This document shows, in pieces, positions 44,616 to 53,111 of a stretch of 64,000 bases of DNA. The translations under genes were made by a program, and so were the position numbers. Position 1 is the first letter of the stretch, and each line of letters begins with the position of its first letter. Under the pieces are notes generated by a model that saw only the letters and a list, made by a program, of their open reading frames with translations, was not told the DNA's origin and did no database searches. Source of the stretch: Cellulophaga sp. HaHaR_3_176 (lineage in GTDB: Bacteria; Bacteroidota; Bacteroidia; Flavobacteriales; Flavobacteriaceae); the NCBI RefSeq assembly GCF_019021925.1, contig NZ_CP058990.1:1108001-1172000 (forward strand). The letters are read 5' to 3'.

Positions 44616-46973
44616 ATGAAGAAAATTTTTCTATTAATACTATTTATTTCATGTACTGTACAGGCAAATACTATAGAGTTATATGTTTCTGCAAATGGAG
44701 TAAAGAATAATAAAGGTTCTAAAAGCAAATCTTTTACTAGCATAGAAGATGCTGTTAAAAAAGCAATAGAGTTAAAAGGAAAAGATGCCAGTATAAGTAT
44801 TGTTATTAATATTCTTCCTGGAGAATATCATCTTGCAAAACCCATTAAAATTCCACCTATATTAAGTGACTTACAGATAAAGGGTACTAGTACTTCTGGG
44901 GTTCATATAAAAGGTTCAATTCCTTTAAAAACAAATTGGAAAAAATATAGTGGTAGTATATATGTCACTAAAGTATCAAAAAAATTAAATTTTGATCAAT
45001 TGATAGTGAATGACAAAGCACAAATTTTAGCACGTTATCCAAACTACAATGAGGATGGACATTATTGGCAAGGGTATGCAAAAGATGCTATTTCAAAAGA
45101 GCGTATTGCTACTTGGAAAAACCCTAAAGGCGCTTTTTTTCATGCGCTACATAGTGGTCGTTGGGGTGGTTTTCATTTTAGAATAATAGGAGTTGATACT
45201 GAAGGAGAAGCAATTCTTGAAGGTGGGCATCAAAATAATAGAGCCTCTAAGCCACACGAAGAATTTCGTATGGTAGAGAATGTTTTTGAAGAGTTAGATA
45301 GTGCTGGAGAATGGTTTTTAGATAAAACTACAGACAAATTATATTATTGGCCATCAGAAGGAATGGATTTAGAAACGGTTACGTTTGAAGTTTCAGTACT
45401 TAAGGATTTGATACAAGTTGTAGGTACTTTAGAAAACCCGGTTAAAAATGTGAACATAAGCAATATTACGTTTGAAAATACCCAGCGTACGTTCATGGAG
45501 GCATATGAACCTTTATTGCGTAGCGATTGGAATATATACAGAGGTAGTGCTATTTTCTTTGAAGGTACTGAGAATTGTAACGTAAACAATAGTGAGTTTA
45601 CCAATTTAGGAGGCAATGTTATTATGGCGAGTAAATACAATACAGCGTTGACGATTAAAGGAAATCATATTCATGAATGCGGTGGAAGTGCTATTTCTTT
45701 TGTAGGAGATCCATCTGCAGTACGTTCTCCTTCTTTTAATTATAAAGAGTTTATTCCTTTAGCAGAAATGGATACTATTTCTGGACCTAAAAATGAACTG
45801 TACCCACGTAATTGTTTGGTAGAAGATAATTTAATACATCGTATTGGTCGTATAGAAAAGCAAACGGCCGGAGTTCAAATTTCTATGGCGATGGATATTA
45901 CCGCTCGTCATAATAGTATTTATGATGTGCCACGAGCAGGCATAAATATAGGTGATGGCACTTGGGGTGGTCATATTTTAGAATTTAATGATGTGTTTAA
46001 TACTGTACTAGAAACTAGTGATCATGGTTCATTTAATTCATGGGGTCGTGATCGTTTTTGGCATCCAAATCGTGCCATAATGGATAGTTTGACTACAGCA
46101 AACCCAAACATGCCTATGTGGGATGCTATAAAAACTACGATTATCAGAAATAATCGTTTTCGTTGTGATCATGGTTGGGATATTGATTTGGATGACGGTT
46201 CATCTAACTATCATATTTATAATAATTTATTATTAAATAATGGACTTAAGCTGCGCGAAGGATTCAATCGAGTCGCTGAGAATAATATTATGGTAAACAA
46301 TTCCTTGCATCCGCATGTGTGGTTTGTAGAAAGTGGGGATGTTTTTAAGTACAATATTGTAGGTGAAGCTTATCAAGATATTAGACTTTTAGGATGGGGG
46401 AAAGAATTGGATTATAACTTTTTTAGAACAGAAGAGGCGATGTTAAAATCTCAGATTTATAATAGGGATAATCACAGTGCATTTGGAGATCCATTATTTA
46501 AAGACCCGGCAACTTTAGACTTTACTGTGGCAAAAAATTCACCAGCTTTAAGTATTGGTTTTAAAAATTTTCCGATGGATAAGTTTGGAGTTCAAAAACC
46601 ATCACTTAAAAAGCTTTCAAAAACTCCAAGAATACCTCAATTAAAAAATATAACCGATGATAGTAATAACGGTACTTCGACTACAATATCATGGTTGCGT
46701 AATGATTTAAAGAATGTAAGCTCAGCACAAGAACAATCAGCCTATGGCTTAAACACAGTAGAAGGTGTTATTGTTTTAAAAATATGGAGTCAGAGTCCTG
46801 CAGTGCAAAATAACGGACTGAAAGCTGGAGATGTAATTTTAAAAGTATCAGGTAAAAAAATAGTAAATGTTAAAGATTTTTTCACCATTAATGCAGCAAA
46901 TACAAAAGAGCAATTAAAACTTCTAATCATGCGAAATCAATCTGAACAAGAATTAATAATAAAAACTAAATAA
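44616..46973 (+). CDS. secreted right-handed beta-helix protein with C-terminal PDZ domain
   Basis: A 785-residue protein with a short signal peptide (FLLILFISCTVQA). It opens like a pectate-lyase/GH141-type helix, IELYVSANGVKNNKGS then INILPGEYHLAKPIKIPP. Beta-helix coils follow (NVNISNITFENTQ, ALTIKGNHIHECGGSAISF, YHIYNNLLLNNGL). The last 85 or so residues form a PDZ domain (EGVIVLKIWSQSPA, then GLKAGDVILKVSGKKI). The helix resembles GH141 and related families; the catalytic residues are not clear to me. A PDZ on such an enzyme is unusual and may bind a protein tail. The ATG at 44616 is used rather than a TTG two codons upstream. Confidence 0.8.
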   Translation: MKKIFLLILFISCTVQANTIELYVSANGVKNNKGSKSKSFTSIEDAVKKAIELKGKDASISIVINILPGEYHLAKPIKIPPILSDLQIKGTSTSGVHIKGSIPLKTNWKKYSGSIYVTKVSKKLNFDQLIVNDKAQILARYPNYNEDGHYWQGYAKDAISKERIATWKNPKGAFFHALHSGRWGGFHFRIIGVDTEGEAILEGGHQNNRASKPHEEFRMVENVFEELDSAGEWFLDKTTDKLYYWPSEGMDLETVTFEVSVLKDLIQVVGTLENPVKNVNISNITFENTQRTFMEAYEPLLRSDWNIYRGSAIFFEGTENCNVNNSEFTNLGGNVIMASKYNTALTIKGNHIHECGGSAISFVGDPSAVRSPSFNYKEFIPLAEMDTISGPKNELYPRNCLVEDNLIHRIGRIEKQTAGVQISMAMDITARHNSIYDVPRAGINIGDGTWGGHILEFNDVFNTVLETSDHGSFNSWGRDRFWHPNRAIMDSLTTANPNMPMWDAIKTTIIRNNRFRCDHGWDIDLDDGSSNYHIYNNLLLNNGLKLREGFNRVAENNIMVNNSLHPHVWFVESGDVFKYNIVGEAYQDIRLLGWGKELDYNFFRTEEAMLKSQIYNRDNHSAFGDPLFKDPATLDFTVAKNSPALSIGFKNFPMDKFGVQKPSLKKLSKTPRIPQLKNITDDSNNGTSTTISWLRNDLKNVSSAQEQSAYGLNTVEGVIVLKIWSQSPAVQNNGLKAGDVILKVSGKKIVNVKDFFTINAANTKEQLKLLIMRNQSEQELIIKTK

Positions 46974-47000
46974 CTCAACAACACTATTAAAATTAAAGAA

Positions 47001-48371
47001 ATGAAAATAATTAAAAGATCATTTATAGTAGGGCTAATTGCTTTACTGCATGTAAGTACAGGCTTTGCTCAAGAAAAGTCAGATGTAAAAAAACTTAATG
47101 ATGACCAACGAATGGAGTGGTGGCGTGATTCTAAATTTGGTATGTTTATCCACTGGGGAGCGTATTCTATAATAGGAGGTGAACGTGATACTCAGATAGC
47201 AGGAGGTGGTGCTGAATGGGCAATGGATAAATTAGATTATACCATTGAAGATTATGAGAAATTTCCTGAAATGTTCAATCCGACAATGTTTGATGCAGAT
47301 GCATGGGTAACTATGGCTAAAAATGCAGGAATGAAATACATTGTTATAACAGCTAAGCATCATGAAGGTTTTGGATTATGGGATTCTAAAGTATCAGATT
47401 ATGATGTGATGGATAAAGCTCCTTTTAAAAGAGATGTGATTAAAGAATTATCAGAAGCGTGTAAAAAACAAGGTATCAAATTTTGTTTTTACTATTCTAT
47501 TGTAGATTGGCATCATCCACAAGCACAAGGAAATTTATATCCTAATTATAACATTTCTCAACATGATGATCCTACGGTTGTGAATCCTAAATTTCCTAAA
47601 TATTACAAAAATTACATGAAACCTCAAATAAAAGAACTATTGACAAATTACGGTGATGTTGGTGTAGTTTGGTTTGATGGAGATTGGATTTCTGATTATA
47701 CTACAGAAATGGGAAAAGATCTTTATAAATATATTCGTGATATTCAACCAAATACTATTGTAAATAATAGAGTTGATAAAGGTAGAACAGGAATGGACGG
47801 AATGAATAATAATCCAGGGCAGTTTGCTGGAGATTTTGGTACTCCAGAACAAGAAATTCCAGATACAGGAATCGATTCTGATTGGGAAGCATGTATGACT
47901 ATGAATGGGTCTTGGGGCTATAAACCATCTGATACTGATTGGAAAAGTAGTGAAGATTTAATTCAAAAATTAGTAGATATTGTTTCTAAAGGAGGTAACT
48001 TTTTATTAAATATCGGACCAGATGGTTTTGGTAGGTTTCCTTCAGAAAGCATCAGACGTTTAAATGCAATGGGAGAATGGACAAAAATAAATGGAGAAGC
48101 TATTTATGGCGCTTCTGCAAGTCCGTATGCAAAACCAAAATGGGGGCGTTATACCAAAAAAGATGGCGTACTTTATGCTCATGTTTTTGATTGGCCAGAA
48201 ACAGGTACTTTAAAATTACATAAAGATATTAAGGTTAAAAAGGCAACAGTATTAACAGATTCTAAAACAGAATTGAAGTCATTAGCTACTTCTAGAGAGG
48301 TGTTATTAAATGTGCCAATGTTGGCTCCAGATGCTACAGTTTCTGTGATTAAAATTGAGTTAGCTAACTAA
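47001..48371 (+). CDS. GH29 alpha-L-fucosidase
   Basis: A 456-residue secreted enzyme (signal IALLHVSTGFAQ) that releases alpha-L-fucose by a retaining mechanism. The family opening WWRDSKFGMFIHWGAYSIIG is followed by YIVITAKHHEGFGLWDSKVS, where the HH pair lines the sugar pocket, and by DVGVVWFDGDWI with the nucleophile Asp226. The barrel is followed by a beta-sandwich from about residue 375 (YAKPKWGRYTKKDGVLYAHV) to the end. A copy of that sandwich is fused to the SGNH esterase encoded next door. The gene is 27 bases after the beta-helix gene. Its presence is the strongest sign that the target glycan carries fucose. Confidence 0.94.
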   Translation: MKIIKRSFIVGLIALLHVSTGFAQEKSDVKKLNDDQRMEWWRDSKFGMFIHWGAYSIIGGERDTQIAGGGAEWAMDKLDYTIEDYEKFPEMFNPTMFDADAWVTMAKNAGMKYIVITAKHHEGFGLWDSKVSDYDVMDKAPFKRDVIKELSEACKKQGIKFCFYYSIVDWHHPQAQGNLYPNYNISQHDDPTVVNPKFPKYYKNYMKPQIKELLTNYGDVGVVWFDGDWISDYTTEMGKDLYKYIRDIQPNTIVNNRVDKGRTGMDGMNNNPGQFAGDFGTPEQEIPDTGIDSDWEACMTMNGSWGYKPSDTDWKSSEDLIQKLVDIVSKGGNFLLNIGPDGFGRFPSESIRRLNAMGEWTKINGEAIYGASASPYAKPKWGRYTKKDGVLYAHVFDWPETGTLKLHKDIKVKKATVLTDSKTELKSLATSREVLLNVPMLAPDATVSVIKIELAN

Positions 48372-48468
48372 TTTAACGTACGAAGTAGTTAAAAAGAAAT
48401 GAGCAAACCGACAACATTTTAAATTGTCGATTTATTTAAACATATAAAAGACTAAATACATAAAAAGT

Positions 48469-49419
48469 ATGAATGTTTCTAAGAAAATAATTAGTGTAGT
48501 CATTGTTTTCATTTTGAATATTGGTGTTGGCTTTTCTCAAGCAAGTGAGTACGAAAAACCCAAATGGGGAGGGTATACACAAGTAGAAGATGGATTTTTA
48601 TTAGCACATGTTTTTAATTGGCCAGCGGACGGTAAATTGGTTATAGACAGAGCAATTAAACCAAGAGAGGCAAGGTTACTTTCTGAACCAGATAAAAAGA
48701 TCAAAATAAAATTAATTGAAGGAAAATTAACGGTATTATTACCAGAAGAAGCTCCTGATACTCAGGTTTCAGTAGTTAGAATTCAATTGGTGCCTAGTGA
48801 TGATTGGGCTAATTTAGGCCGATATGAAAAAGAAAATTTAGAGTTGAAAGAACCCGATAGAAAAGAGAATAGAGTCGTTTTTATGGGAAATTCTATTACT
48901 GAAAAGTGGGTGAAATTCAATCCTGATTTTTTTGATAAGAATAATTTTGTGGGCAGAGGAATTAGTGGACAGACGTCACCGCAAATGCTTTTAAGGTTCA
49001 AACAAGATGTCATTAACTTAAGCCCTAAGGCAGTAGTGATACATGCAGGAACAAATGATATAGCACAAAATAGAGGGCCTATTACCCTTGAACAAATCGC
49101 TGAGAATATCTTTTCCATGGCAGAGCTAGCTAAGGTTCACAACATAAAAGTAGTATTAGCATCGGTATTACCTGCAAGTAGCTATTCTTGGAGTCCTTCA
49201 ATAGAGCCTACAGAAAAAATAATAGCACTTAATAGTTTAATTAAAGCCTATGCTAAGCAACATAAATTAGTGTATTTGGATTATTATGAACCTATGGTAA
49301 ATGTAGAAAAAGGATTAAAAAAAGATTTAGGTAGAGATACAGTTCATCCTAATATTAAGGGTTACGAAATAATGGAGCCTTTGGTTAAAAAGGCTATTGA
49401 AAAAGCTTTAAAGAAATAA
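48469..49419 (+). CDS. SGNH/GDSL hydrolase fused to a GH29-type C-terminal sandwich
   Basis: A 316-residue secreted esterase. Signal peptide (IVFILNIGVGFSQ), then residues 27-108 (YEKPKWGGYTQ..., FLLAHVFNWPADGKLVIDRA, VSVVRIQL) that match the C-terminal beta-sandwich of the adjacent GH29 almost segment by segment. The SGNH domain follows: block I VVFMGNSIT with Ser142 (GNS instead of GDS), block II GRGISGQTS, block III HAGTND with Asn196, and block V DTVHPN with Asp290 and His293. All catalytic blocks are in the normal order. It is presumably a glycan O-deacylase held next to fucosylated chains by the sandwich. It is the last gene before a terminator. Confidence 0.9.
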   Translation: MNVSKKIISVVIVFILNIGVGFSQASEYEKPKWGGYTQVEDGFLLAHVFNWPADGKLVIDRAIKPREARLLSEPDKKIKIKLIEGKLTVLLPEEAPDTQVSVVRIQLVPSDDWANLGRYEKENLELKEPDRKENRVVFMGNSITEKWVKFNPDFFDKNNFVGRGISGQTSPQMLLRFKQDVINLSPKAVVIHAGTNDIAQNRGPITLEQIAENIFSMAELAKVHNIKVVLASVLPASSYSWSPSIEPTEKIIALNSLIKAYAKQHKLVYLDYYEPMVNVEKGLKKDLGRDTVHPNIKGYEIMEPLVKKAIEKALKK

Positions 49420-49468
49420 TTTTAAATATTTAAAAATTATTTTAATTCAAGAATAAATCTAGAGTTGT

Positions 49469-49512
49469 AAAAGTCAAAATTTGTTGAGAGCACTTAACAG
49501 ATTTTGACTTTT
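49469..49512 (+). terminator. intrinsic terminator after the GH29/SGNH genes
   Basis: AAAAGTCAAAAT and ATTTTGACTTTT pair as a 12-bp stem around a 20-base, partly paired loop, followed by further T. It splits the PUL into a transcript ending here and a second starting downstream. Confidence 0.75.
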
Positions 49513-49770
49513 TTAATTTTATAGTTACCATAAAATTAAACCACCTCTTTATTTAAGGTTTAAATTTTCGCCAATTGAAATAAAGCCCTATTAATAGCTA
49601 TAAACCTATATATAAGCTATAATTTATATAAAATGAATTATAGTTTATATATAAAAAATAAGAAAATAAATAACATTGTATAGAGAATCAAGTGTATGGT
49701 TTTAAATTTTAAAAAGTAATAGATTTTGCTAAACCAGAAGTAATAAATAACCAGAACCAAAAAATAAATT
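49513..49770. promoter_or_regulatory. promoter region of the second PUL operon
   Basis: A gene-free, AT-rich stretch before DUF1080. It holds AGCTATAA twice, at 49596-49603 and 49615-49622 (19-base spacing). It also holds ATAGTTTATATA at 49640-49651, identical to the element upstream of GH88 and in opposite sense to the TATAAAC segment of the first repeat. No small reading frame is convincing. Confidence 0.35.
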
Positions 49771-50595
49771 ATGAAAATGAAATCATTTTACGCAATAGTA
49801 ATTTTATTAATAAGCACCCTAACTTTTTCATTTACATACAGAAATAATGATCCTTTATCTGATAAAGGGTTTGTTGATCTTTTTAATGGAAAAAATTGGG
49901 ATGGTTGGTACTTAAAGCTAAAAAATGGCGATGATGAAATGGCTAAAAAAGTATATGCTATTGATAATGGAATGGTACATGTTTTTAAAAATATGCCTGA
50001 TAGTTTAGACTTAGGTACTGGTGAAAACGGAACACATGGTCTTTTTTATACCAATAAAAAATACAGTAAATATATTCTTCGTTTTGAATATAAATGGGGA
50101 AGTAAAATTACGAACAACTTTGATAGATGGCAGTATGATGCGGGTATTTACTATCACGTAACAGATGATAAAATTTGGCCTACAGGTATAGAGTACCAAA
50201 TACGATACAATCACGTTTCTGATGCCAACCATACTGGAGACTTTATTACAGGCGGAACTTCACTTAACTGGTTTGCGGCAAAAGATAGTTCAACATTTTT
50301 ATTACCACAAAAAGGAGGGTTAAGTACAGGGCAACGTAAAAATAAAATGTTACTAGCAAATCCAAATGTTGAGTATAATGCTTTAAATAATCAATGGAAC
50401 CAATGTGAGGTAATTGTAATGGGAGATAAGTATACCATTCATAAATTAAATGGTGTTATAGTAAACATGGGTACTGATCTTTCAGTTGGCGAAGGTATTA
50501 TTGGGTTTCAATCAGAAACAGCAGAAATTTATTATAAGAACATTAAAATAAAAGAATTTGATGAAATTATTCCGATGGAAAAATTTATCAAATAA
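49771..50595 (+). CDS. DUF1080 (3-keto-disaccharide hydrolase-like) secreted protein
   Basis: A 274-residue secreted protein (signal IVILLISTLTFSF) with a concanavalin-like jelly roll of the DUF1080 family. Typical segments are GFVDLFNGKNWDGWYLKLKN, SKYILRFEYKWGSK, NQCEVIVMGDKYTIHKLNGV and the final EGIIGFQSETAEIYYKNIKI. Some DUF1080 proteins cleave 3-keto-glycosides made by oxidoreductases; others only bind carbohydrate. It is followed by a secreted FAD-dependent oxidoreductase (99-base gap), which could supply a keto-sugar, so an oxidative route is conceivable. It begins the second PUL transcript. Confidence 0.85.
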   Translation: MKMKSFYAIVILLISTLTFSFTYRNNDPLSDKGFVDLFNGKNWDGWYLKLKNGDDEMAKKVYAIDNGMVHVFKNMPDSLDLGTGENGTHGLFYTNKKYSKYILRFEYKWGSKITNNFDRWQYDAGIYYHVTDDKIWPTGIEYQIRYNHVSDANHTGDFITGGTSLNWFAAKDSSTFLLPQKGGLSTGQRKNKMLLANPNVEYNALNNQWNQCEVIVMGDKYTIHKLNGVIVNMGTDLSVGEGIIGFQSETAEIYYKNIKIKEFDEIIPMEKFIK

Positions 50596-50694
50596 GCGAA
50601 AAGTATTTTAAAAGCTTTTGAGATGCATTGAATAACCTTTAGTTGTTATTTAAATAAAGAGCACTTAATTACAACCATAATAAACCATTTGAAA

Positions 50695-52359
50695 ATGAAA
50701 AAAATATTCTTACTTCTTTTTATCTTATTATTTTCTTTTAGTACCATTTTGGTAGCAAATGAAACTCCAAAAACGTACAAAGCAGATGTTATTATCTATG
50801 GAGGAACATCAGCAGCTATAGCATCAGCTATACAATTAAAGCGCATGGGTAAAACTGTTTTAGTGGTGTGTCCTGAAAAGCATATTGGTGGACTTTCTTC
50901 TAGCGGATTAGGATTTACAGATCTTGGAAATAAAAGGGTAATTGGAGGTATATCAAAAGAATTTTATGAAGAGGTTTATGCGCATTATCAAAATAATGAA
51001 GTATGGAACTGGCAACCTAAAAGTGAATATGGAAACATAGCTCAAGGGACTACCGCTATTGATGACGATTTAAAAACTATGTGGACGTTTGAACCTCATG
51101 TAGCTGAAAACATTTTTGAAAATTTTGTAAAAGATAATAATATCGAAATTTTACGAGATAAGTGGTTAGACCGTGAAAATGGCGTTAAAAAGGAAAAAGG
51201 TAAAATTATTTCTATAACGATGTTAGATGGTTCTACATATAAAGCTAAAATATTTATTGATGCCACGTACGAAGGAGATCTTATGGCAGCTGCAGGGGTA
51301 AAATATCATGTCGGTAGAGAAGCAAATAGTGTTTATAAGGAACAATGGAATGGCGTACAGAAAGAAGAATTTCATCACAGCCACAACTTTGGTGATCGTA
51401 AAATAAGCCCTTATGTGATACCTGGCGACCCAAAAAGTGGTGTATTGCCAAGAATCTCAACAGAAGATCCAGGAGAGCAAGGTTCTGGAGATCATAGAGT
51501 ACAAGCCTACAATTACAGGTTGTGTACTACCAATGCTGAAGGTAATGTTGTTCCTTTTGAAAAGCCAGAGAATTATGACCCTGCACAGTATGAGTTATTG
51601 AGAAGAGTTTTTGAATCGGGTAGATATTCAATGTTTGGAGGAGGTAAAATACCAAATATGAAGCGAGATGTAAATAATGTAGGTCCGTTTAGTTCAGATA
51701 ATATAGGAATGAACTATGAATACCCTGAAGCTTCTTACGAGAAAAGGAAAGAAATTTTAGATGAGCACATTGCATACCACAAAGGCTTACTTTATTTCTG
51801 GGGACATGATGAAAGTGTGCCAGAAAGATTTAGAACAAGTATAAAAAAATGGGGATTAGCAAAAGATGAATTTGCAGATAATGGGCATTGGCCGTATCAA
51901 ATTTATGTGCGTGAAGCACGTCGTATGATTGGAGAATTTGTAATGACAGAAAATGAAATTTTAGGAAGAAATAAAGTGACGCAATCTATAGGAATGGGGT
52001 CTTACACGATGGATTCACATAATGCACAACGCTACATTACAAAAGATGGTTATGTGCAAAATGAAGGTGATTTGGGGATTGATGCCGAAGAGCCCTACCA
52101 AATTCACTTAGGAACAATACTCCCTAAAGGAGAAGAGTGTAAAAATTTACTAGTACCAGCGGCAGTTTCAAGTTCGCATATTGCTTTTGGTTCTATCAGA
52201 ATGGAACCTGTTTTTATGATATTAGGGCAAAGTGCAGGTACCTTAGCAGGTTTGGCTTTGGAAGATAAAAAGAACCTTCATGATATTTCTTATGATTCAT
52301 TACGTAAGACATTACAGAAAGATGGTCAAGTATTAGAATTTTCAACACATAAAGATTAA
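50695..52359 (+). CDS. secreted FAD-dependent oxidoreductase (PF12831 type)
   Basis: A 554-residue exported flavoprotein. Signal peptide (LLLFILLFSFSTILVA), then the dinucleotide-binding fold ADVIIYGGTSAAIASAIQLK with the acidic residue in VVCPEKHIGGLSSSG. The body contains KIFIDATYEGDLMAAAGVKY and RVQAYNYRLCTTNAEG, typical of the FAD-dependent oxidoreductase family PF12831. The C-terminal FAD contact reads FMILGQSAGTLAGLAL. Such proteins recur in PULs of marine bacteria, but the reaction is unknown. Oxidation of a sugar hydroxyl in the periplasm is a reasonable guess given the DUF1080 neighbour. The ATG at 50695 is preferred to a TTG two codons earlier. Confidence 0.88.
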   Translation: MKKIFLLLFILLFSFSTILVANETPKTYKADVIIYGGTSAAIASAIQLKRMGKTVLVVCPEKHIGGLSSSGLGFTDLGNKRVIGGISKEFYEEVYAHYQNNEVWNWQPKSEYGNIAQGTTAIDDDLKTMWTFEPHVAENIFENFVKDNNIEILRDKWLDRENGVKKEKGKIISITMLDGSTYKAKIFIDATYEGDLMAAAGVKYHVGREANSVYKEQWNGVQKEEFHHSHNFGDRKISPYVIPGDPKSGVLPRISTEDPGEQGSGDHRVQAYNYRLCTTNAEGNVVPFEKPENYDPAQYELLRRVFESGRYSMFGGGKIPNMKRDVNNVGPFSSDNIGMNYEYPEASYEKRKEILDEHIAYHKGLLYFWGHDESVPERFRTSIKKWGLAKDEFADNGHWPYQIYVREARRMIGEFVMTENEILGRNKVTQSIGMGSYTMDSHNAQRYITKDGYVQNEGDLGIDAEEPYQIHLGTILPKGEECKNLLVPAAVSSSHIAFGSIRMEPVFMILGQSAGTLAGLALEDKKNLHDISYDSLRKTLQKDGQVLEFSTHKD

Positions 52360-52367
52360 AGGTTCTT

Positions 52368-53111
52368 ATGAGTTTAAAAATAACTACAATACTATTCTTA
52401 TGGTGTGTTTTTAGTTCAACAGTTAAAAGTCAAGTTATAAATGCAGGGGTTAGTGGTAACACTAGTTCCAATCTTTTAAATAGATTAGAACACGATGTAC
52501 TTGAGCAACAACCAAATGTGGTTATCATTATGGTGGGTACTAATGATATGTTGAATTCTAAAAAAATGATATCCTATTCCACCTATGAAGAGAATTTAAG
52601 TACACTGATAAAAGCGATAAAAAATAGAAGTTCAAAAGTACTTTTAGTAGCACCACCTACAGTAGATAGTACCTATCTATTTGAAAGGCACGATAGAAAA
52701 TTATTTAGGGAACTACCGAATGTAAAATTAGATACGGTTCGCTCTGTGATGATTAGATTAGCGAATGAATTTAATGTTGATTTTGTAGACGTATATCAAG
52801 AATTTGTGAACCTACATTTGCCACAACATAATGAAGATTTGGTGATCCGTAATGAAAAGAATAGTGATCGAAAAGATGGTGTTCATTTAACGGCATTAGG
52901 ATATAAAATGTTAACACAATCAATTTTTACAGCTTTAAAAAGCAATGATTTGCTTCAGGAAAACCAGAAGATAATTTGTTTTGGAGATTCATTAACCTTT
53001 GGAGCAGGATTAAAAATGGGAGGTGCCGTGATTGGAGAAAGTTATCCTTCAGTACTTCAAAAACTAATACTTGAACATTTCGAATTAAAAAATAGCATTA
53101 ACGATGATTAA
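52368..53111 (+). CDS. SGNH hydrolase with circularly permuted catalytic blocks
   Basis: A 247-residue secreted protein (signal TTILFLWCVFSSTVKSQ). The SGNH blocks occur in a rotated order. Right after the signal comes block II, NAGVSGNTSSNLLNRL (Gly27/Gly30); then block III, MVGTND with Asn59; then block V, DGVHLTALGYKML with Asp170 and His173; and last, near the C-terminus, block I KIICFGDSLTFGAG with Ser208, followed by the first helix (GESYPSVLQKLI). Normal SGNH enzymes begin with block I. All four catalytic blocks are present once, so the enzyme could fold and work. It starts 8 bases after the oxidoreductase stop and overlaps the next gene by 8 bases. A glycan esterase role is inferred. 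Confidence 0.85.
   Translation: MSLKITTILFLWCVFSSTVKSQVINAGVSGNTSSNLLNRLEHDVLEQQPNVVIIMVGTNDMLNSKKMISYSTYEENLSTLIKAIKNRSSKVLLVAPPTVDSTYLFERHDRKLFRELPNVKLDTVRSVMIRLANEFNVDFVDVYQEFVNLHLPQHNEDLVIRNEKNSDRKDGVHLTALGYKMLTQSIFTALKSNDLLQENQKIICFGDSLTFGAGLKMGGAVIGESYPSVLQKLILEHFELKNSINDD

Noticed and set aside
52368..53111. Explaining the rotated SGNH order as two overlapping truncated genes
   Set aside because: The frame is continuous, has a signal peptide at the front and each catalytic block exactly once, so one permuted protein is simpler. An origin by duplication and loss is still possible.
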